A stretch of DNA of 64,000 nucleotides from DASWOJ01 sp964242415. GTDB taxonomy: Bacteria; Pseudomonadota; Alphaproteobacteria; Acetobacterales; Acetobacteraceae. Each line of letters begins with the position of its first letter. Within the stretch, counting starts at the first letter, position 1. Shown here piece after piece: positions 1-8,436 of this stretch. The translations under genes and the position numbers were made by a program. The notes beneath the pieces are model-generated. The model was not told where the DNA came from, did no database searches, and saw nothing but the letters and a program-made list of their open reading frames with translations. The DNA is taken from positions 1-64,000 of the forward strand of contig CAXTAT010000020.1 of NCBI GenBank assembly GCA_964242415.1, in the 5' to 3' direction.

Positions 1-118
1 CCGCCTCGGCGACCGTGGCGGCCTCCGTGGGATCGAACCCGGCGGATCGCAGCTCATCCGCCACCATGCCGCGGAACTCGGTGTCGCCGTTCAGCAGCAG
101 GACGGGGGTCATGCCCAT
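1..118 (-). CDS. Partial CDS, response-regulator receiver-like N-terminus
   Basis: An open frame starts at an ATG (118, or the in-frame ATG at 112) and runs off the left edge without a stop, giving 39 residues. The pattern is a hydrophobic strand (PVLLLNGD), an acidic turn, an amphipathic helix (FRGMVADELRSAGF) and a second short strand, which resembles the first beta-alpha-beta unit of two-component receiver domains. An AAAGG stretch lies about 7 nt upstream of the first ATG. The phosphorylated Asp of such a domain would lie outside the window, so the family is only inferred. Confidence 0.4.
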   Translation of the reverse strand, partial: MGMTPVLLLNGDTEFRGMVADELRSAGFDPTEAATVAEA

Positions 119-232
119 GGGCCAGCCTTTCTGGAATGCACGACCGCAGGTGCATGCCTCAGCATCAGCCAGCGATGCACATGATGTCGCTCAAGCTGCC
201 CGAACGATTGCAGGACACACCTGGGCAAGCCG

Positions 233-661
233 CTAGAGGGCTGCCCGGCGATCGCCAGGCTGTCCCACAGCCGACGATCTGTTAGTGCCCACCGCACCGG
301 CTGAGGTGTCCGCCAGGCCTGCATGAGAAACGGCCCAGATCGCAGCGACGATCAGCAACCACATCGCTAGCGCTACGCTGAACGCGGCGCCGGTCCGCAG
401 CGTGATCCTCATGCAGCCATCATGCCGCGTGCGGTCCGCAAAGGTGTCCAGGGCCGGATGGTCCTGGTCCGGCAGCAGCGGCACCAGGCAGAGCGCGACC
501 GTCCTTGCATGGGCGGCTGGCAAGCTGCCCGCAGACAAGCACGCAATCGTGGCTGCCAGGCTGTCCGCAGCTGCGGCCCTGGACAGGCACGCCAGCCGCG
601 CAGCCTCAGTCCAGGGGTCATGGCCCGCCCGTGCGAGCAGAGACAGCATGCTCAGCTCCAT
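233..661 (-). CDS. Hypothetical protein with one C-terminal membrane segment
   Basis: This reads as a 142-residue protein with an Ala/Leu-rich N-terminal half and one clear hydrophobic span at about residues 91-112 (SVALAMWLLIVAAIWAV), followed by a Ser/Gly/Arg-rich tail. The chosen ATG has GGAG 8-9 nt upstream. A longer form starting at 751 is possible and would overlap the preceding small gene by ATGA. No family is recognised. Its place inside the phage-like element makes a membrane-acting phage protein conceivable, but nothing in the sequence proves it. Confidence 0.4.
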   Translation of the reverse strand: MELSMLSLLARAGHDPWTEAARLACLSRAAAADSLAATIACLSAGSLPAAHARTVALCLVPLLPDQDHPALDTFADRTRHDGCMRITLRTGAAFSVALAMWLLIVAAIWAVSHAGLADTSAGAVGTNRSSAVGQPGDRRAAL

Positions 662-747
662 GCCGTTGTTCTCCACTCTTAAGGTAGTGTGGAGAAAACA
701 GTCGAGCTGTGAGGACGGCGCGAAACGGGGCGCCGACGGTGCCATGA

Positions 748-957
748 TCATCTGGCCCCACCCTGTGCGTCCTGCTGGTAGCTGATGCCGGCCAAGTTTA
801 GGCGATCCACCGCAGTGTCCAACCGACCGGTCAGGGCAGCTTGCCGAGAGGTAAGAGGATGCGCCTCGCTTCTGGCGGCCTCAGCAGGTCGTGCCGGATT
901 GATCTGGTGCATGAATGGGCAGGCCTCCTCGAAGCGTCCCATTGCATCCCGACCCAT
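748..957 (-). CDS. Small hypothetical protein
   Basis: A 69-residue polar frame whose C-terminal half (RQAALTGRLDTAVDRLNLAG) is amphipathic and probably helical. Its stop shares ATGA with the longest start of the downstream membrane protein, an arrangement seen repeatedly in this element's leftward operons. An internal Met six codons in is an alternative start. There is no recognisable domain, and it could be a chance open frame. Confidence 0.3.
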   Translation of the reverse strand: MGRDAMGRFEEACPFMHQINPARPAEAARSEAHPLTSRQAALTGRLDTAVDRLNLAGISYQQDAQGGAR

Positions 958-1235
958 CGCTTCGAGCCGTTAGCAACAAACCCGTAGAACGCAATGCACA
1001 GAGAAAAGAGGGTGGCGCCTGAGGGTACCACCGAGTTCAGAAAGGAAACGTTTGTCAGGGGCTACCCCACCTGATCGCGGACGCCAGCAGCACCCGCAAC
1101 AGATCGGTCTGTATGCGACCAGAGATCGCCGGGATAGGTTCGGAAACTACCTACGACCCGCTTGCGGAGACTACTCACGGCCTGGAGTAGTGTTTGCACT
1201 TACCCTGACCCTGGACAGGAAGGGACGCGCCTAGC
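958..1235. other. Intergenic stretch, nothing recognised
   Basis: Short open frames occur on both strands but none shows coherent protein character or a convincing ribosome site. The last 30 bases contain AGGAAGGG, which probably serves the small rightward gene starting at 1236. Confidence 0.3.
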
Positions 1236-1370
1236 ATGGGGGTCATCACGCTGGACGTAATCCCGCCCATCATCATGGTTGAGGCCGTCAAGCTGGTGCT
1301 AGCTGGCCGTGGCATGTTCGTGCTGGCGCGGCGGCTTGAAACCGAAGTGGACATACGGACGACGCTATGA
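1236..1370 (+). CDS. Small hypothetical protein (44 aa)
   Basis: A short coherent frame, with a hydrophobic N-terminal half (MGVITLDVIPPIIMVEAVKL) and a basic/acidic C-terminal part. AGGAAGGG lies about 12 nt upstream of the ATG. Its TGA stop is directly adjacent to the TAG stop that the convergent gene at 1365 uses once its frameshift is corrected, which supports both genes being real. Function is unknown. The profile would fit a small membrane-associated or regulatory phage protein. Confidence 0.45.
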   Translation: MGVITLDVIPPIIMVEAVKLVLAGRGMFVLARRLETEVDIRTTL

Positions 1371-1668
1371 AACGCCCTGTTGCAACGCCTCCAAGATCGC
1401 CTCCCCCAATGGCTTTGGCCAGTTCAGCAGGCAGCGCGACGGCGGGTATGTACACACCGGACTTCGGATGCCGCCACTGCGGCGGCTGCACCGCCAGGCC
1501 ACCGGACTGCTTGACCACGCGAACGCCTTGCAACTGCCAAGCCACCCCGCCCACGTCCAGGTCTATGATCGCGAGATGCGTCACCTTGCCCATGCCGGTC
1601 ACAGCCTCAAGAGCGGCCACTGTGACGATGACGGTTCCCGTATCGGGTTGCAGATTGGCAGAGTCCAT
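1365..1668 (-). pseudogene. Frameshifted conserved hypothetical protein, possibly SpoVG-like
   Basis: The frame reads as an ordered alpha/beta protein, with strands such as VTHLAIIDLDVGGVAWQL followed by PPQWRHPKSGVYIPAVALP and a helix ELAKAIG. This resembles SpoVG-like domain proteins carried by alphaproteobacterial phages, a tentative assignment. After IG the open frame continues into low-quality sequence. The neighbouring frame instead gives EAILEALQQGVS and a stop at 1365. Removing one G from the run at 1403-1407 joins the two halves. It is therefore either a one-base pseudogene or a sequencing indel. Confidence 0.5.
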
Positions 1669-2176
1669 GGGGCGTGATCCTCGGCAGACAGGCTTGCTGT
1701 GCGGCTGCCCAAGGATGGCGCTGGATGCGGCGTTGTTTAGGGATCAAGTGGAATAAGCGACGCCACCGCCCGTCACGACCAGCCGGACAGCGTGACCGTG
1801 GCCTGGTTCTCAACTCCCGCCCCAGACGGCGCTAGCGTGGTCGCACGGGCGCACACCAAGGCGCACGATAGCGGTCTGTAGTCTGGCGGTGTCGCCGGCT
1901 CCGAAGGCCCCAAGCTGGGCACCGGGACAGGAGCGAGGGTACTGCCGCTCAGGACGCCCTTTTCCGTCAACATACTCTTGTCTGCTTTTGGCGTCTTTTG
2001 GCAATACATGGCTATTGAAGGCAAGTAAGATCAACAGTAAGTTGGCTTTGCATGCTGCTAATTCTAAGTCAGAGTAAGCAATTTCTTCGGAACACGCAGG
2101 CATTGGTCGGAATAGTTCTTGCAGTGCAGGTCTGATCTATCCCACAATGAGGCTGTCATACTTGCGGACGACCACG
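1669..2176. other. Intergenic stretch with AT-rich promoter-like part
   Basis: No convincing gene is seen. From about 1965 to 2090 the sequence is markedly more AT-rich than its surroundings (TTTTGG, AATACATGGCTATTG, CTAATTCTAAG), which would fit a promoter or regulatory zone ahead of the rightward tail genes. Confidence 0.35.
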
Positions 2177-3214
2177 ATGCGCTGGCGCTTCACCCTCCAT
2201 CTATCTTCTGTGCTGGCATTGCCAGCCGTTCTGGCGCTTGCAGCACCACACTTGGCGCTCGCCCAAACCCCTTTGACCCTAGCCCCACGCGTCGTAGGCA
2301 CCACTTCCGGCACGGTCGCGCTCGGCAATGACAGTCGCATCGTCGGTGCCGCGACGGCTGCGGCGCTGGCTGCTGAAGCAACACGCGCCCTCACTGCGGA
2401 AGGAACGCTAGTCACGCCTGCACAGATGGCGGCGGCGCTGTCCGGCCTCGCTGATGGCACGACGCTGACCTACACTGGCGGGCATCTGACCGTCATCGGC
2501 CAAGCCCCCACAGCGGTCAGCACAACGCCCACCCTGGCCGGGCTGCAGGTGCTGCTGGCGAATGGGCAATACGTGACCGGCGCGCAGTTAGCGGCGCTGC
2601 TGGGGACCACAACGAGTTCGAGCACCACGCCGACTACCATAGCCGCAGACGGCACGCTGTCCGGCCTGCCCTCCACCACCGTGGCCGGTCAGCCGTTGTC
2701 AGCGGCGAGCTACGTTCCCACCACAGGGGCAGCCCCCTACCTCGTGCTCTACAACGTCGGCAGCGGCGCCGAGGAGGGGGCGCGCTTCACCCCCAATGTG
2801 ATGCCGGGCGGCAATCTCTCGCTGCTGATCCCGCAGACGGCGAACGGCTACACCGTGCGCGGCTTCGCTGCTGCAACCGGCGGCAACGCAACCTATGAAA
2901 GCGCGCAGTTCAACGTCACCGCGGCCCCTGGAGCGCTGCCGGCCACGCCGACGCAGACAGCAGACACCGGGGCGACTTCAAGCGCCGTCACGATGAACTG
3001 GACAGCAACAGCTTCGGACTACCGGGTGCTGACCCGCACCGGCGTTGGCACTGCTTATGGGAGCTTGAGCGACACGACTACCACGGCGACCAGCTACACG
3101 TTCGCCAACCAGGCAGCCAGTTCGCTCGTCCGCGCCGTGGTGATCCCGCAGAACGCGAACGGCAGCGGGACGCCGACTGGGCAATTCATCTCCTTCACCG
3201 CCAGTGCTGGCTGA
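2177..3214 (+). CDS. Phage tail-fibre-like protein with apparent signal peptide
   Basis: A 345-residue Ala/Thr/Gly-rich protein. Residues 1-29 look like a Sec signal peptide (basic start, hydrophobic core, LALA before Gln), which is unusual for a virion protein. The body contains tail-fibre-style segments (GTVALGNDSRIVG, LVTPAQMAAALSG) and a Thr/Ser-rich linker. The last about 100 residues look like a fibronectin-III-type sandwich (MNWTATASDYRVLTRTG). It ends 3 nt before the next gene, so the two are probably co-transcribed. Start choice: the ATG at 2177 begins the signal-like sequence; an upstream ATG at 2147 adds ten residues. Confidence 0.55.
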   Translation: MRWRFTLHLSSVLALPAVLALAAPHLALAQTPLTLAPRVVGTTSGTVALGNDSRIVGAATAAALAAEATRALTAEGTLVTPAQMAAALSGLADGTTLTYTGGHLTVIGQAPTAVSTTPTLAGLQVLLANGQYVTGAQLAALLGTTTSSSTTPTTIAADGTLSGLPSTTVAGQPLSAASYVPTTGAAPYLVLYNVGSGAEEGARFTPNVMPGGNLSLLIPQTANGYTVRGFAAATGGNATYESAQFNVTAAPGALPATPTQTADTGATSSAVTMNWTATASDYRVLTRTGVGTAYGSLSDTTTTATSYTFANQAASSLVRAVVIPQNANGSGTPTGQFISFTASAG

Positions 3215-3217
3215 CCT

Positions 3218-3679
3218 ATGACCATCCTGACCCCCACCGACGCCGCCAAGGCGCTGGTCCCGCCGGGACCCCAGCACATCCTGCAGCTTCTGAACCCGGA
3301 CGGCACCCCGGCCGGACGCGCGGCGCTGGCGACGCTGACCGCGCTGATCGCATCCGCCGCAGTCACTGTCCCCGTCACCACCGTTGCCGCATCCGGCGCG
3401 GCGCAAACCTTGACCTTCCCAGCATCGGGCAACGCCGCATACGACCTCACCTTGACCGCCAACTGCGCCCTGTCCCTGTCCGGCGGCACGGCCGGGCAGT
3501 TGCAGGCGTTGACCCTGATCCTGCGCCAGGATGCGACAGCGGGCCGCCTGCCAGCCTTGCCGGCGAGCGTGAAGTGGCCCGGTGGCACCGCGCCCACGCC
3601 GAACACCGCAGCGGGCGGCATCGACGTGTTCACCTTCACGACGCCCGACGCGCGAGCCACCGTGCTGGGGAGCTACTAG
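3218..3679 (+). CDS. Phage tail-associated hypothetical protein
   Basis: A 153-residue protein with an N-terminal helical part (DAAKALVPPG) and a beta-rich remainder (AVTVPVTTVAASGAAQTLTFP, SLSGGTAGQLQALTLILRQD) typical of tail-fibre or baseplate-associated proteins. It lies 3 nt after the preceding fibre-like gene and 1 nt before the SGNH-hydrolase fibre gene, so all three form one unit. No specific family is recognised. Confidence 0.5.
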   Translation: MTILTPTDAAKALVPPGPQHILQLLNPDGTPAGRAALATLTALIASAAVTVPVTTVAASGAAQTLTFPASGNAAYDLTLTANCALSLSGGTAGQLQALTLILRQDATAGRLPALPASVKWPGGTAPTPNTAAGGIDVFTFTTPDARATVLGSY

Positions 3680-3680
3680 G

Positions 3681-5354
3681 ATGGCGAACAACCTCACCCT
3701 GGCCGGCGCGGCATTCAGCGCCGGGGCGTCTGGGTTCGGCCAGGCCATGTCCGCCGGCACTGGTGCCTCGGCCGGCAACGTCATCCCGGCATCCGGCGGC
3801 TTCTACGTCGAGGGGTTCATCGACCTCGCCAGCACGACGGGCACCTATGTTGCCATAGGCTCCAGCGACACGTTCTGGATCGGCACGTCAGGCGGGAACA
3901 TCGTCGCGTACTACGGTTCCGGTTCAGGTGATGTACCCCTTACGGGTCCTGCCTTCCCGTTCGGAACACGCCCCCATGCGCGCCTCATCGCCAGCGAGGC
4001 CGGCGGCGCCTTGTTCGTCAACGGGAACCAGGTTGCAAGCAGCCCGACGAAGCTGAGTGCATCCGGTGCGCTGTTCGACACTGCCCTGGGCGTGCATGGG
4101 TTCGAGCGCACGGACAGCTTCTTCGGCGGCTATGTCTGGCCGGGCACGGTTGATGAAGTCGCGGTGTTCAGCGGCGTTCCCGCCTCTGGCAACTTCACCC
4201 CGCCCTCTGCGCCCTACCCGAACGGGACGGCAGGGCTGATTGCGCTCTACCACCTGGACGGCAATGGGTTGGACAGTGCCGGGGCCGCGCAAGCAACTCC
4301 CACGCCGACCCCAGCACCCACGCCGGCCGTCACCAACGCACCCGACGATCCCGGCATCCTCTATTCGCCGTACAACTGGAACGTCACCCACGGCGCGGCG
4401 GCAAGCTGGAACCCGGGCGCCTACTTCAAGACGCTGTTCGGCGGTGCGAGCTGCACCCTCAACTTCGACGTGTCGGCCAATGCCGCGCCGCTGCCGCAGA
4501 TCATGTATCGGGTGGACAACGGCGGGTGGACCCAAGCACCGGTTGCGGCGACGATCTCTTGCACGATCCCGCCGGCAACGACCGGCAACGCCGACGTGGG
4601 CTATCATCTGCTGGAGGTGATCTACAAGTCGCGCGACACCAGCGGCGGGTCTGTCATTTGGTCCAATCCCTCGCCAACCGTGCCCGTGTTCGTCGGCCTG
4701 ACCCTTGCTGCGGGGGGCGTGCTGGTTGCGCCGGGACGCGCGCCGCTCAACGTCGCCATCTTCGGGGACAGCATCACGGAAGGCATCCGCACGCTGGGCG
4801 AAGCGGCCAGTGGCACCCCGGACGACAACGACGCGCGGCTGTGCTGGGCGTATGAGATGGGCCGCCTGCTGGGTGCGGAGGTGGGCATCATCGGCCATGG
4901 CGGCAGCGGCTACAACGAGGGCGGCGTAGGCGGCATTCCCGCGTTCCCGACCTCGCTTGCCCTGATCGGGCCGGGCATCAGCAGGGTGTTCGCCCCGCAG
5001 CCCGACCTGATCTTGGTGAACCACGGCACGAACGACGGCGGGGACGTGACCGCCAACGCCACGGCATCGGTCAACGCACTCCTGGCCGCCTGCCCATCGG
5101 CAAGGCTGGTGCTGCTCAACCCCTTCCCGAGAGGGGACAACGCCGGCCTTCAAGCTGCGGCAGCGGGATGCGCTGCGCCCCTACGGGCGCGCTGGGTGTC
5201 AACGGCCGGGTTCTTCAACACCGCCCTGGGCAGCGACAGCTATAATCTGCACCCAAGCGGGCCGAACGGCGTGCTGGTGATCGCGCCCAAGGTGGCAGCG
5301 GCGGTGCGGCCTTTCCTGAGTGCTGGGGTGCTGGACCGATGGACGCACTCGTGA
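3681..5354 (+). CDS. Tail-fibre protein with LamG-like and SGNH/GDSL esterase domains
   Basis: A 557-residue protein. Residues about 20-215 look like a concanavalin/LamG sandwich (FVNGNQVASS, YVWPGTVDEVAVFSG, LIALYHLDGNG), followed by a Pro/Thr linker. The C-terminal domain carries SGNH-hydrolase blocks: GDSITEG with Ser364, GTNDGG with Asn451, and NLHP with His524. The usual Asp two residues before the His is replaced here by Asn. Such domains deacetylate or de-esterify surface polysaccharides, so host-receptor modification during adsorption is a reasonable inference. The ATG at 3681 directly follows the stop of the previous gene and is preceded by TAGG. Confidence 0.65.
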   Translation: MANNLTLAGAAFSAGASGFGQAMSAGTGASAGNVIPASGGFYVEGFIDLASTTGTYVAIGSSDTFWIGTSGGNIVAYYGSGSGDVPLTGPAFPFGTRPHARLIASEAGGALFVNGNQVASSPTKLSASGALFDTALGVHGFERTDSFFGGYVWPGTVDEVAVFSGVPASGNFTPPSAPYPNGTAGLIALYHLDGNGLDSAGAAQATPTPTPAPTPAVTNAPDDPGILYSPYNWNVTHGAAASWNPGAYFKTLFGGASCTLNFDVSANAAPLPQIMYRVDNGGWTQAPVAATISCTIPPATTGNADVGYHLLEVIYKSRDTSGGSVIWSNPSPTVPVFVGLTLAAGGVLVAPGRAPLNVAIFGDSITEGIRTLGEAASGTPDDNDARLCWAYEMGRLLGAEVGIIGHGGSGYNEGGVGGIPAFPTSLALIGPGISRVFAPQPDLILVNHGTNDGGDVTANATASVNALLAACPSARLVLLNPFPRGDNAGLQAAAAGCAAPLRARWVSTAGFFNTALGSDSYNLHPSGPNGVLVIAPKVAAAVRPFLSAGVLDRWTHS

Positions 5355-5364
5355 GGCCGCCCGC

Positions 5365-5484
5365 ATGAACATCCTGACCGCCCTGGACGCCCCCGACGTG
5401 TTCGCCCCGCATTTCCGCGGCGGCACCTGGCGGCCCTGGCGTGCGTTCCTGGCCAGTCCTCCGACGGCGCGGCAGGTAGCCTGA
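5365..5484 (+). pseudogene. Remnant of phage terminase large subunit (N-terminus only)
   Basis: The 39-residue frame begins MNILTALDAPDVFAPHFRG, then GTWRPWRAFLAS, which matches my recollection of how large terminase subunits from related alphaproteobacterial phages begin. It then stops, without the ATPase (Walker A/B) or nuclease domains that make up a normal protein of about 450-550 residues. The DNA-packaging motor subunit is therefore missing from this position. The remnant lies between a tail-fibre gene and an HTH gene, not next to the small terminase gene at 8493, so this is a deletion or rearrangement scar. Confidence 0.5.
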
Positions 5485-5517
5485 TGCGCGCTCTGATCGG
5501 TCGGCTGCTGCTGTGGT

Positions 5518-5802
5518 TTACGAGCGCCGTGCAGCCCTCGCGGCCCGAAACAGCGGCAGATCATCGAGCCTTGCAGTCGTTGATTGAGTCTCGCGTAGCT
5601 GCACGACTAAGTCAGGCGTCGCGCGCTGGTCGCCCATCGCCTCCTCCACCACCAGCGTCGATATGTCCTGCATGTCCAGAATGCGGGAGGGCGGGATAGT
5701 GCCCATTTCCCCAAGCATCTGTTGCAGGCCGCGTGCCAGGGCCAGGGCGGTGTTCGCGCGCCCAAGTGCCTCGTCCAGCAGAAAGCGTTCGTCGTCGGTC
5801 AT
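5518..5802 (-). CDS. Small hypothetical helical protein
   Basis: A 94-residue frame, mainly amphipathic helix (DDERFLLDEALGRANTALAL, GLQQMLGEMG), then ISTLVVEEAMGDQ and an Arg-rich end. The start at 5802 was preferred over longer forms because the upstream residues lose protein-like character there. It is the only leftward gene among the rightward tail genes. No family is recognised. Confidence 0.45.
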   Translation of the reverse strand: MTDDERFLLDEALGRANTALALARGLQQMLGEMGTIPPSRILDMQDISTLVVEEAMGDQRATPDLVVQLRETQSTTARLDDLPLFRAARAARRS

Positions 5803-5927
5803 AGGTGCCGCCTGCAGTTGGATGACGATGGTGGCAAAGGCGGAAGTTGCGGGCAACCGCCCCTCTGCCGAGTGCGACGCTTGGCGCTTGCGGGACCGCG
5901 CGACGGGCAATGGAGGCCCTGACCACT

Positions 5928-6128
5928 ATGAGCTTTGAAGTCCTGACCAAAGACGAAGCCGCCAGCCGCGCCCGCATCTCGCGCCGGTTCCTGGACAAGC
6001 AAATTGCGCTCGGGCGCGGTCCGGCGGTGTTCCACATCGGCACGCGGGCGCTGGTGCGCTCGGACGCGCTGCAGGCGTGGATCGAGTCGTTGGCGGCGCC
6101 GCAGCAGCCACCCGGCGCGGCGCCATAG
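5928..6128 (+). CDS. AlpA/excisionase-type helix-turn-helix protein
   Basis: A 66-residue protein whose core VLTKDEAASRARISRRFLDK is a MerR/excisionase-like helix-turn-helix, followed by the wing segment GPAVFHIGTRALVRSDALQAWI. Such proteins bind DNA as excisionases (directionality factors) or as AlpA-like activators of phage genes. GGAGG lies about 10 nt upstream of the ATG. It sits just ahead of the tape-measure gene, an unusual place for an excisionase, so local transcription control is as likely as a role in excision. Confidence 0.55.
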   Translation: MSFEVLTKDEAASRARISRRFLDKQIALGRGPAVFHIGTRALVRSDALQAWIESLAAPQQPPGAAP

Positions 6129-6177
6129 GCGGCAGCATGAGCCGGAAAGCTCCCACCAAGTAATGAAAGTCGGGTAA

Positions 6178-8259
6178 ATGGCCGCTGGCTACAGCGTTTC
6201 AATTGTTGCGAATGACCGCGCCACCGCGACGATCAACAAGGTCAACGCGGCCCTAGCCGGCACGTTGGCGCCGATCAACCGGATGAGCGGCGCGCTGGCG
6301 AAACTGGGCGACACGTCGGGCATCAACCGCCTGGGGTCCGGCCTGGCGAACCTCGAACGCCAAGCCGTCCGCACCGCCGAGGGCATGAGCCGAATTGTCC
6401 CGGCCTTGGGCGCCATCACGGGGGCTGCATCTCTGGCAGGAATCAGCCGGCTTGCCTCAAACTGGGCCGACTTCGGCGACAAGTTGGGACTGACGTCGCA
6501 GCGCATCGGTATCAGCACTCAGCAGCTCCAAGGCTTGCAGGGTGCAGCACGGCTGGCCGGGTCCAGTTCGGAAGCGATGACCGGCGGCTTGCGCGGCTTG
6601 CAGCAGACCTTGCAGGACGCGGTGGGCGGCCGGAACAACGACGCCGTAGCGATGTTCAACAGGTTGCACCTCTCCTTTGGAGACGTGGAGCACGGCGCAC
6701 GCAAAGTGACCGACGTGCTGCCGGAGCTGGCCGATAAGATCGCCGGGATCAAGAATCCTCAACTACAGGCGATGATCGCCACTCAGATGTTCGGCGGCGC
6801 TGCCGAAGACCTGCTGCCGCTGCTGCGCCAAGGATCGGCCGGGTTGCGCCGATTGACCGAGGAGTCCACGGCCTACGGCACCCTGTCCGAAGGTGGGGCG
6901 GCAAAGGCTCGGGAGTTCGCCGCGGCGCAGACACGCATTAGCATGGCTGTGGAAGGGCTTGGGCTCAAGCTAGGCGAGCGGCTTGTGCCCGTTCTGATCC
7001 CGCTCCTGGACCGCTTTTCCGGCTGGGTGCAGGCCAACAGCCCGGCGATCATCGCGTTCTTTGACAGGGCTGCAACCGCGCTGACCCGGTGGGTAGACAG
7101 CGGCGGCGTGCAGGACATGATCACGAAAATAGAGGCGTTCGGCACCAAGGTGAATGCAGTAGTGCAGGCATTCGGCGGCTGGGAAGTGGCGGCAACAGGG
7201 CTGGGCGTGGTTTTGGGCGCCAGGCTGCTAAGTCCCCTAACCGGCATTGTCAAAACGATGGGCGTCCTGGCAGCAACCAAGCCGTCGCCTTGGATGCTCA
7301 AAATGATGGGCGTCGGTGGCGCTGTCAGCATGGCGATGGACCTTGCAGGCGGCAAAACAGCGGACGATCAGCAGGCCACCAACACGGAAAGCCTAGTCGC
7401 GCAGCTCGGGAAATCGCTGGGCGAACGTTTGGGCATGAGTTTCGACAGCGAAGGCAAGTCGGAAGGTTTGCTGTCGCGCTGGTTTGGAGGCGGGCGCGCG
7501 TCCAGCCCAGGCACCGGCAGCGGCTATGCCGGTATGACGCCAGGCGAGGCGAACCGAGGCGGTCGGCCGCAGTCCAGTCCGGCAACGCGAACCTTCGATA
7601 CCTCTTTAACTCCGCAAGCACGCGGCCTGCTGGACACCATCGCCGGCACGGAAAGCCCTGGCTACAACGTCATGTATGGCGGGCGCCGGTTCATGAATAT
7701 GAGCGAGCATCCAAACACTCCAGTGCCGATCACGTCCGGACCAAACGCTGGCATGACCAGCACCGCAGCAGGTCGCTACCAATTCCTGAAAGGCACTTGG
7801 GACGAGGCGTCAACCGCGGCTGGTGTGCATGACTTCAGTCCAGGAAGCCAGGATAAGGCAGCATGGTGGTTGGCTCAGCGGGACTACAACCGCCGTTCCG
7901 GGCGCGACTTAGCAACCGATCTGCAATCCAACGATCCCCGTATCAAGGCTGGTATCGGTCAAGCTCTGCATAGCACTTGGACATCGCTGCCAGGCGGCAT
8001 CGAGGCTGGAACGAACAACAGCCGCTTCACCAGTCAGTTGGATGCGGCGGTCGCACGCAACCAGCCGGGTCCGCCTATGCCTGGCCCAGTCGCCCCCGGC
8101 ATTCAGCAAGCCGCTCCCGCTGTCGCTGGGCGCGTTGCTGTCGATGTCACCCATCGAGGTGATCCGGGCAACACGAACGTCCGCGTCACGACATCTGGCG
8201 CCGCCGAGCAAGACCGCCTGCGAATTGAGCGCACGCCGCTATTGATGGGAACGCCGTGA
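6178..8259 (+). CDS. Phage tail tape-measure protein fused to a lysozyme-like domain
   Basis: A 693-residue protein. The N-terminal part (VSIVANDRATATINKVNAAL) is the standard start of tape-measure proteins, followed by long helical Ala/Leu-rich sequence and a hydrophobic stretch near residues 335-355. A Gly/Ser/Pro linker leads to residues about 480-615, which read as a lambda-R-type muramidase (GLLDTIAGTESPGYNVMYGG, AGRYQFLKGTWDEA) with Glu492 as the likely catalytic acid. The protein is expected to set tail length and cut peptidoglycan during DNA entry. At 693 residues it would suit a fairly short tail. Confidence 0.75.
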   Translation: MAAGYSVSIVANDRATATINKVNAALAGTLAPINRMSGALAKLGDTSGINRLGSGLANLERQAVRTAEGMSRIVPALGAITGAASLAGISRLASNWADFGDKLGLTSQRIGISTQQLQGLQGAARLAGSSSEAMTGGLRGLQQTLQDAVGGRNNDAVAMFNRLHLSFGDVEHGARKVTDVLPELADKIAGIKNPQLQAMIATQMFGGAAEDLLPLLRQGSAGLRRLTEESTAYGTLSEGGAAKAREFAAAQTRISMAVEGLGLKLGERLVPVLIPLLDRFSGWVQANSPAIIAFFDRAATALTRWVDSGGVQDMITKIEAFGTKVNAVVQAFGGWEVAATGLGVVLGARLLSPLTGIVKTMGVLAATKPSPWMLKMMGVGGAVSMAMDLAGGKTADDQQATNTESLVAQLGKSLGERLGMSFDSEGKSEGLLSRWFGGGRASSPGTGSGYAGMTPGEANRGGRPQSSPATRTFDTSLTPQARGLLDTIAGTESPGYNVMYGGRRFMNMSEHPNTPVPITSGPNAGMTSTAAGRYQFLKGTWDEASTAAGVHDFSPGSQDKAAWWLAQRDYNRRSGRDLATDLQSNDPRIKAGIGQALHSTWTSLPGGIEAGTNNSRFTSQLDAAVARNQPGPPMPGPVAPGIQQAAPAVAGRVAVDVTHRGDPGNTNVRVTTSGAAEQDRLRIERTPLLMGTP

Positions 8260-8356
8260 GTTGGAACCTCGGGGGACGAGGCATCAAAATTTCATAAGGG
8301 GGAAGCCTGCGAAAGACGGGGGGCGGTCTGCACTCGCTTGCCGCTCCAGGTCTGAC

Positions 8357-8407
8357 GACCCCCCCGGGGGGGGTCCTAATCTCTACCGGGTTTTGGGTTT
8401 GCAAACC
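8357..8407. repeat. GC palindrome followed by a 12-bp palindrome
   Basis: A run of seven C and eight G flanked by GA/TC (8357-8375) is an almost perfect palindrome and could form a strong hairpin. It is followed by the perfect palindrome GGTTTGCAAACC (8396-8407). Both lie between the tape-measure and small-terminase genes. They may form a transcription terminator or a protein-binding site. No U-tract follows the first palindrome, so a simple terminator is not well supported. Confidence 0.5.
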
Positions 8408-8436
8408 GACCCCCCATCAAAAAATCGCACCGTCAA

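Noticed and set aside
1742..1881. Protein-like rightward stretch (DSVTVAWFSTPAPDGASVVA)
   Set aside because: It looks plausible, but it has no start codon after the upstream stop and no ribosome site, so no gene could be defined.
3924..5153. Long leftward open frame opposite the SGNH tail-fibre gene
   Set aside because: Antisense shadow. The rightward frame has recognisable catalytic blocks, while this one is Arg/Val/Gly-rich without domain signals.
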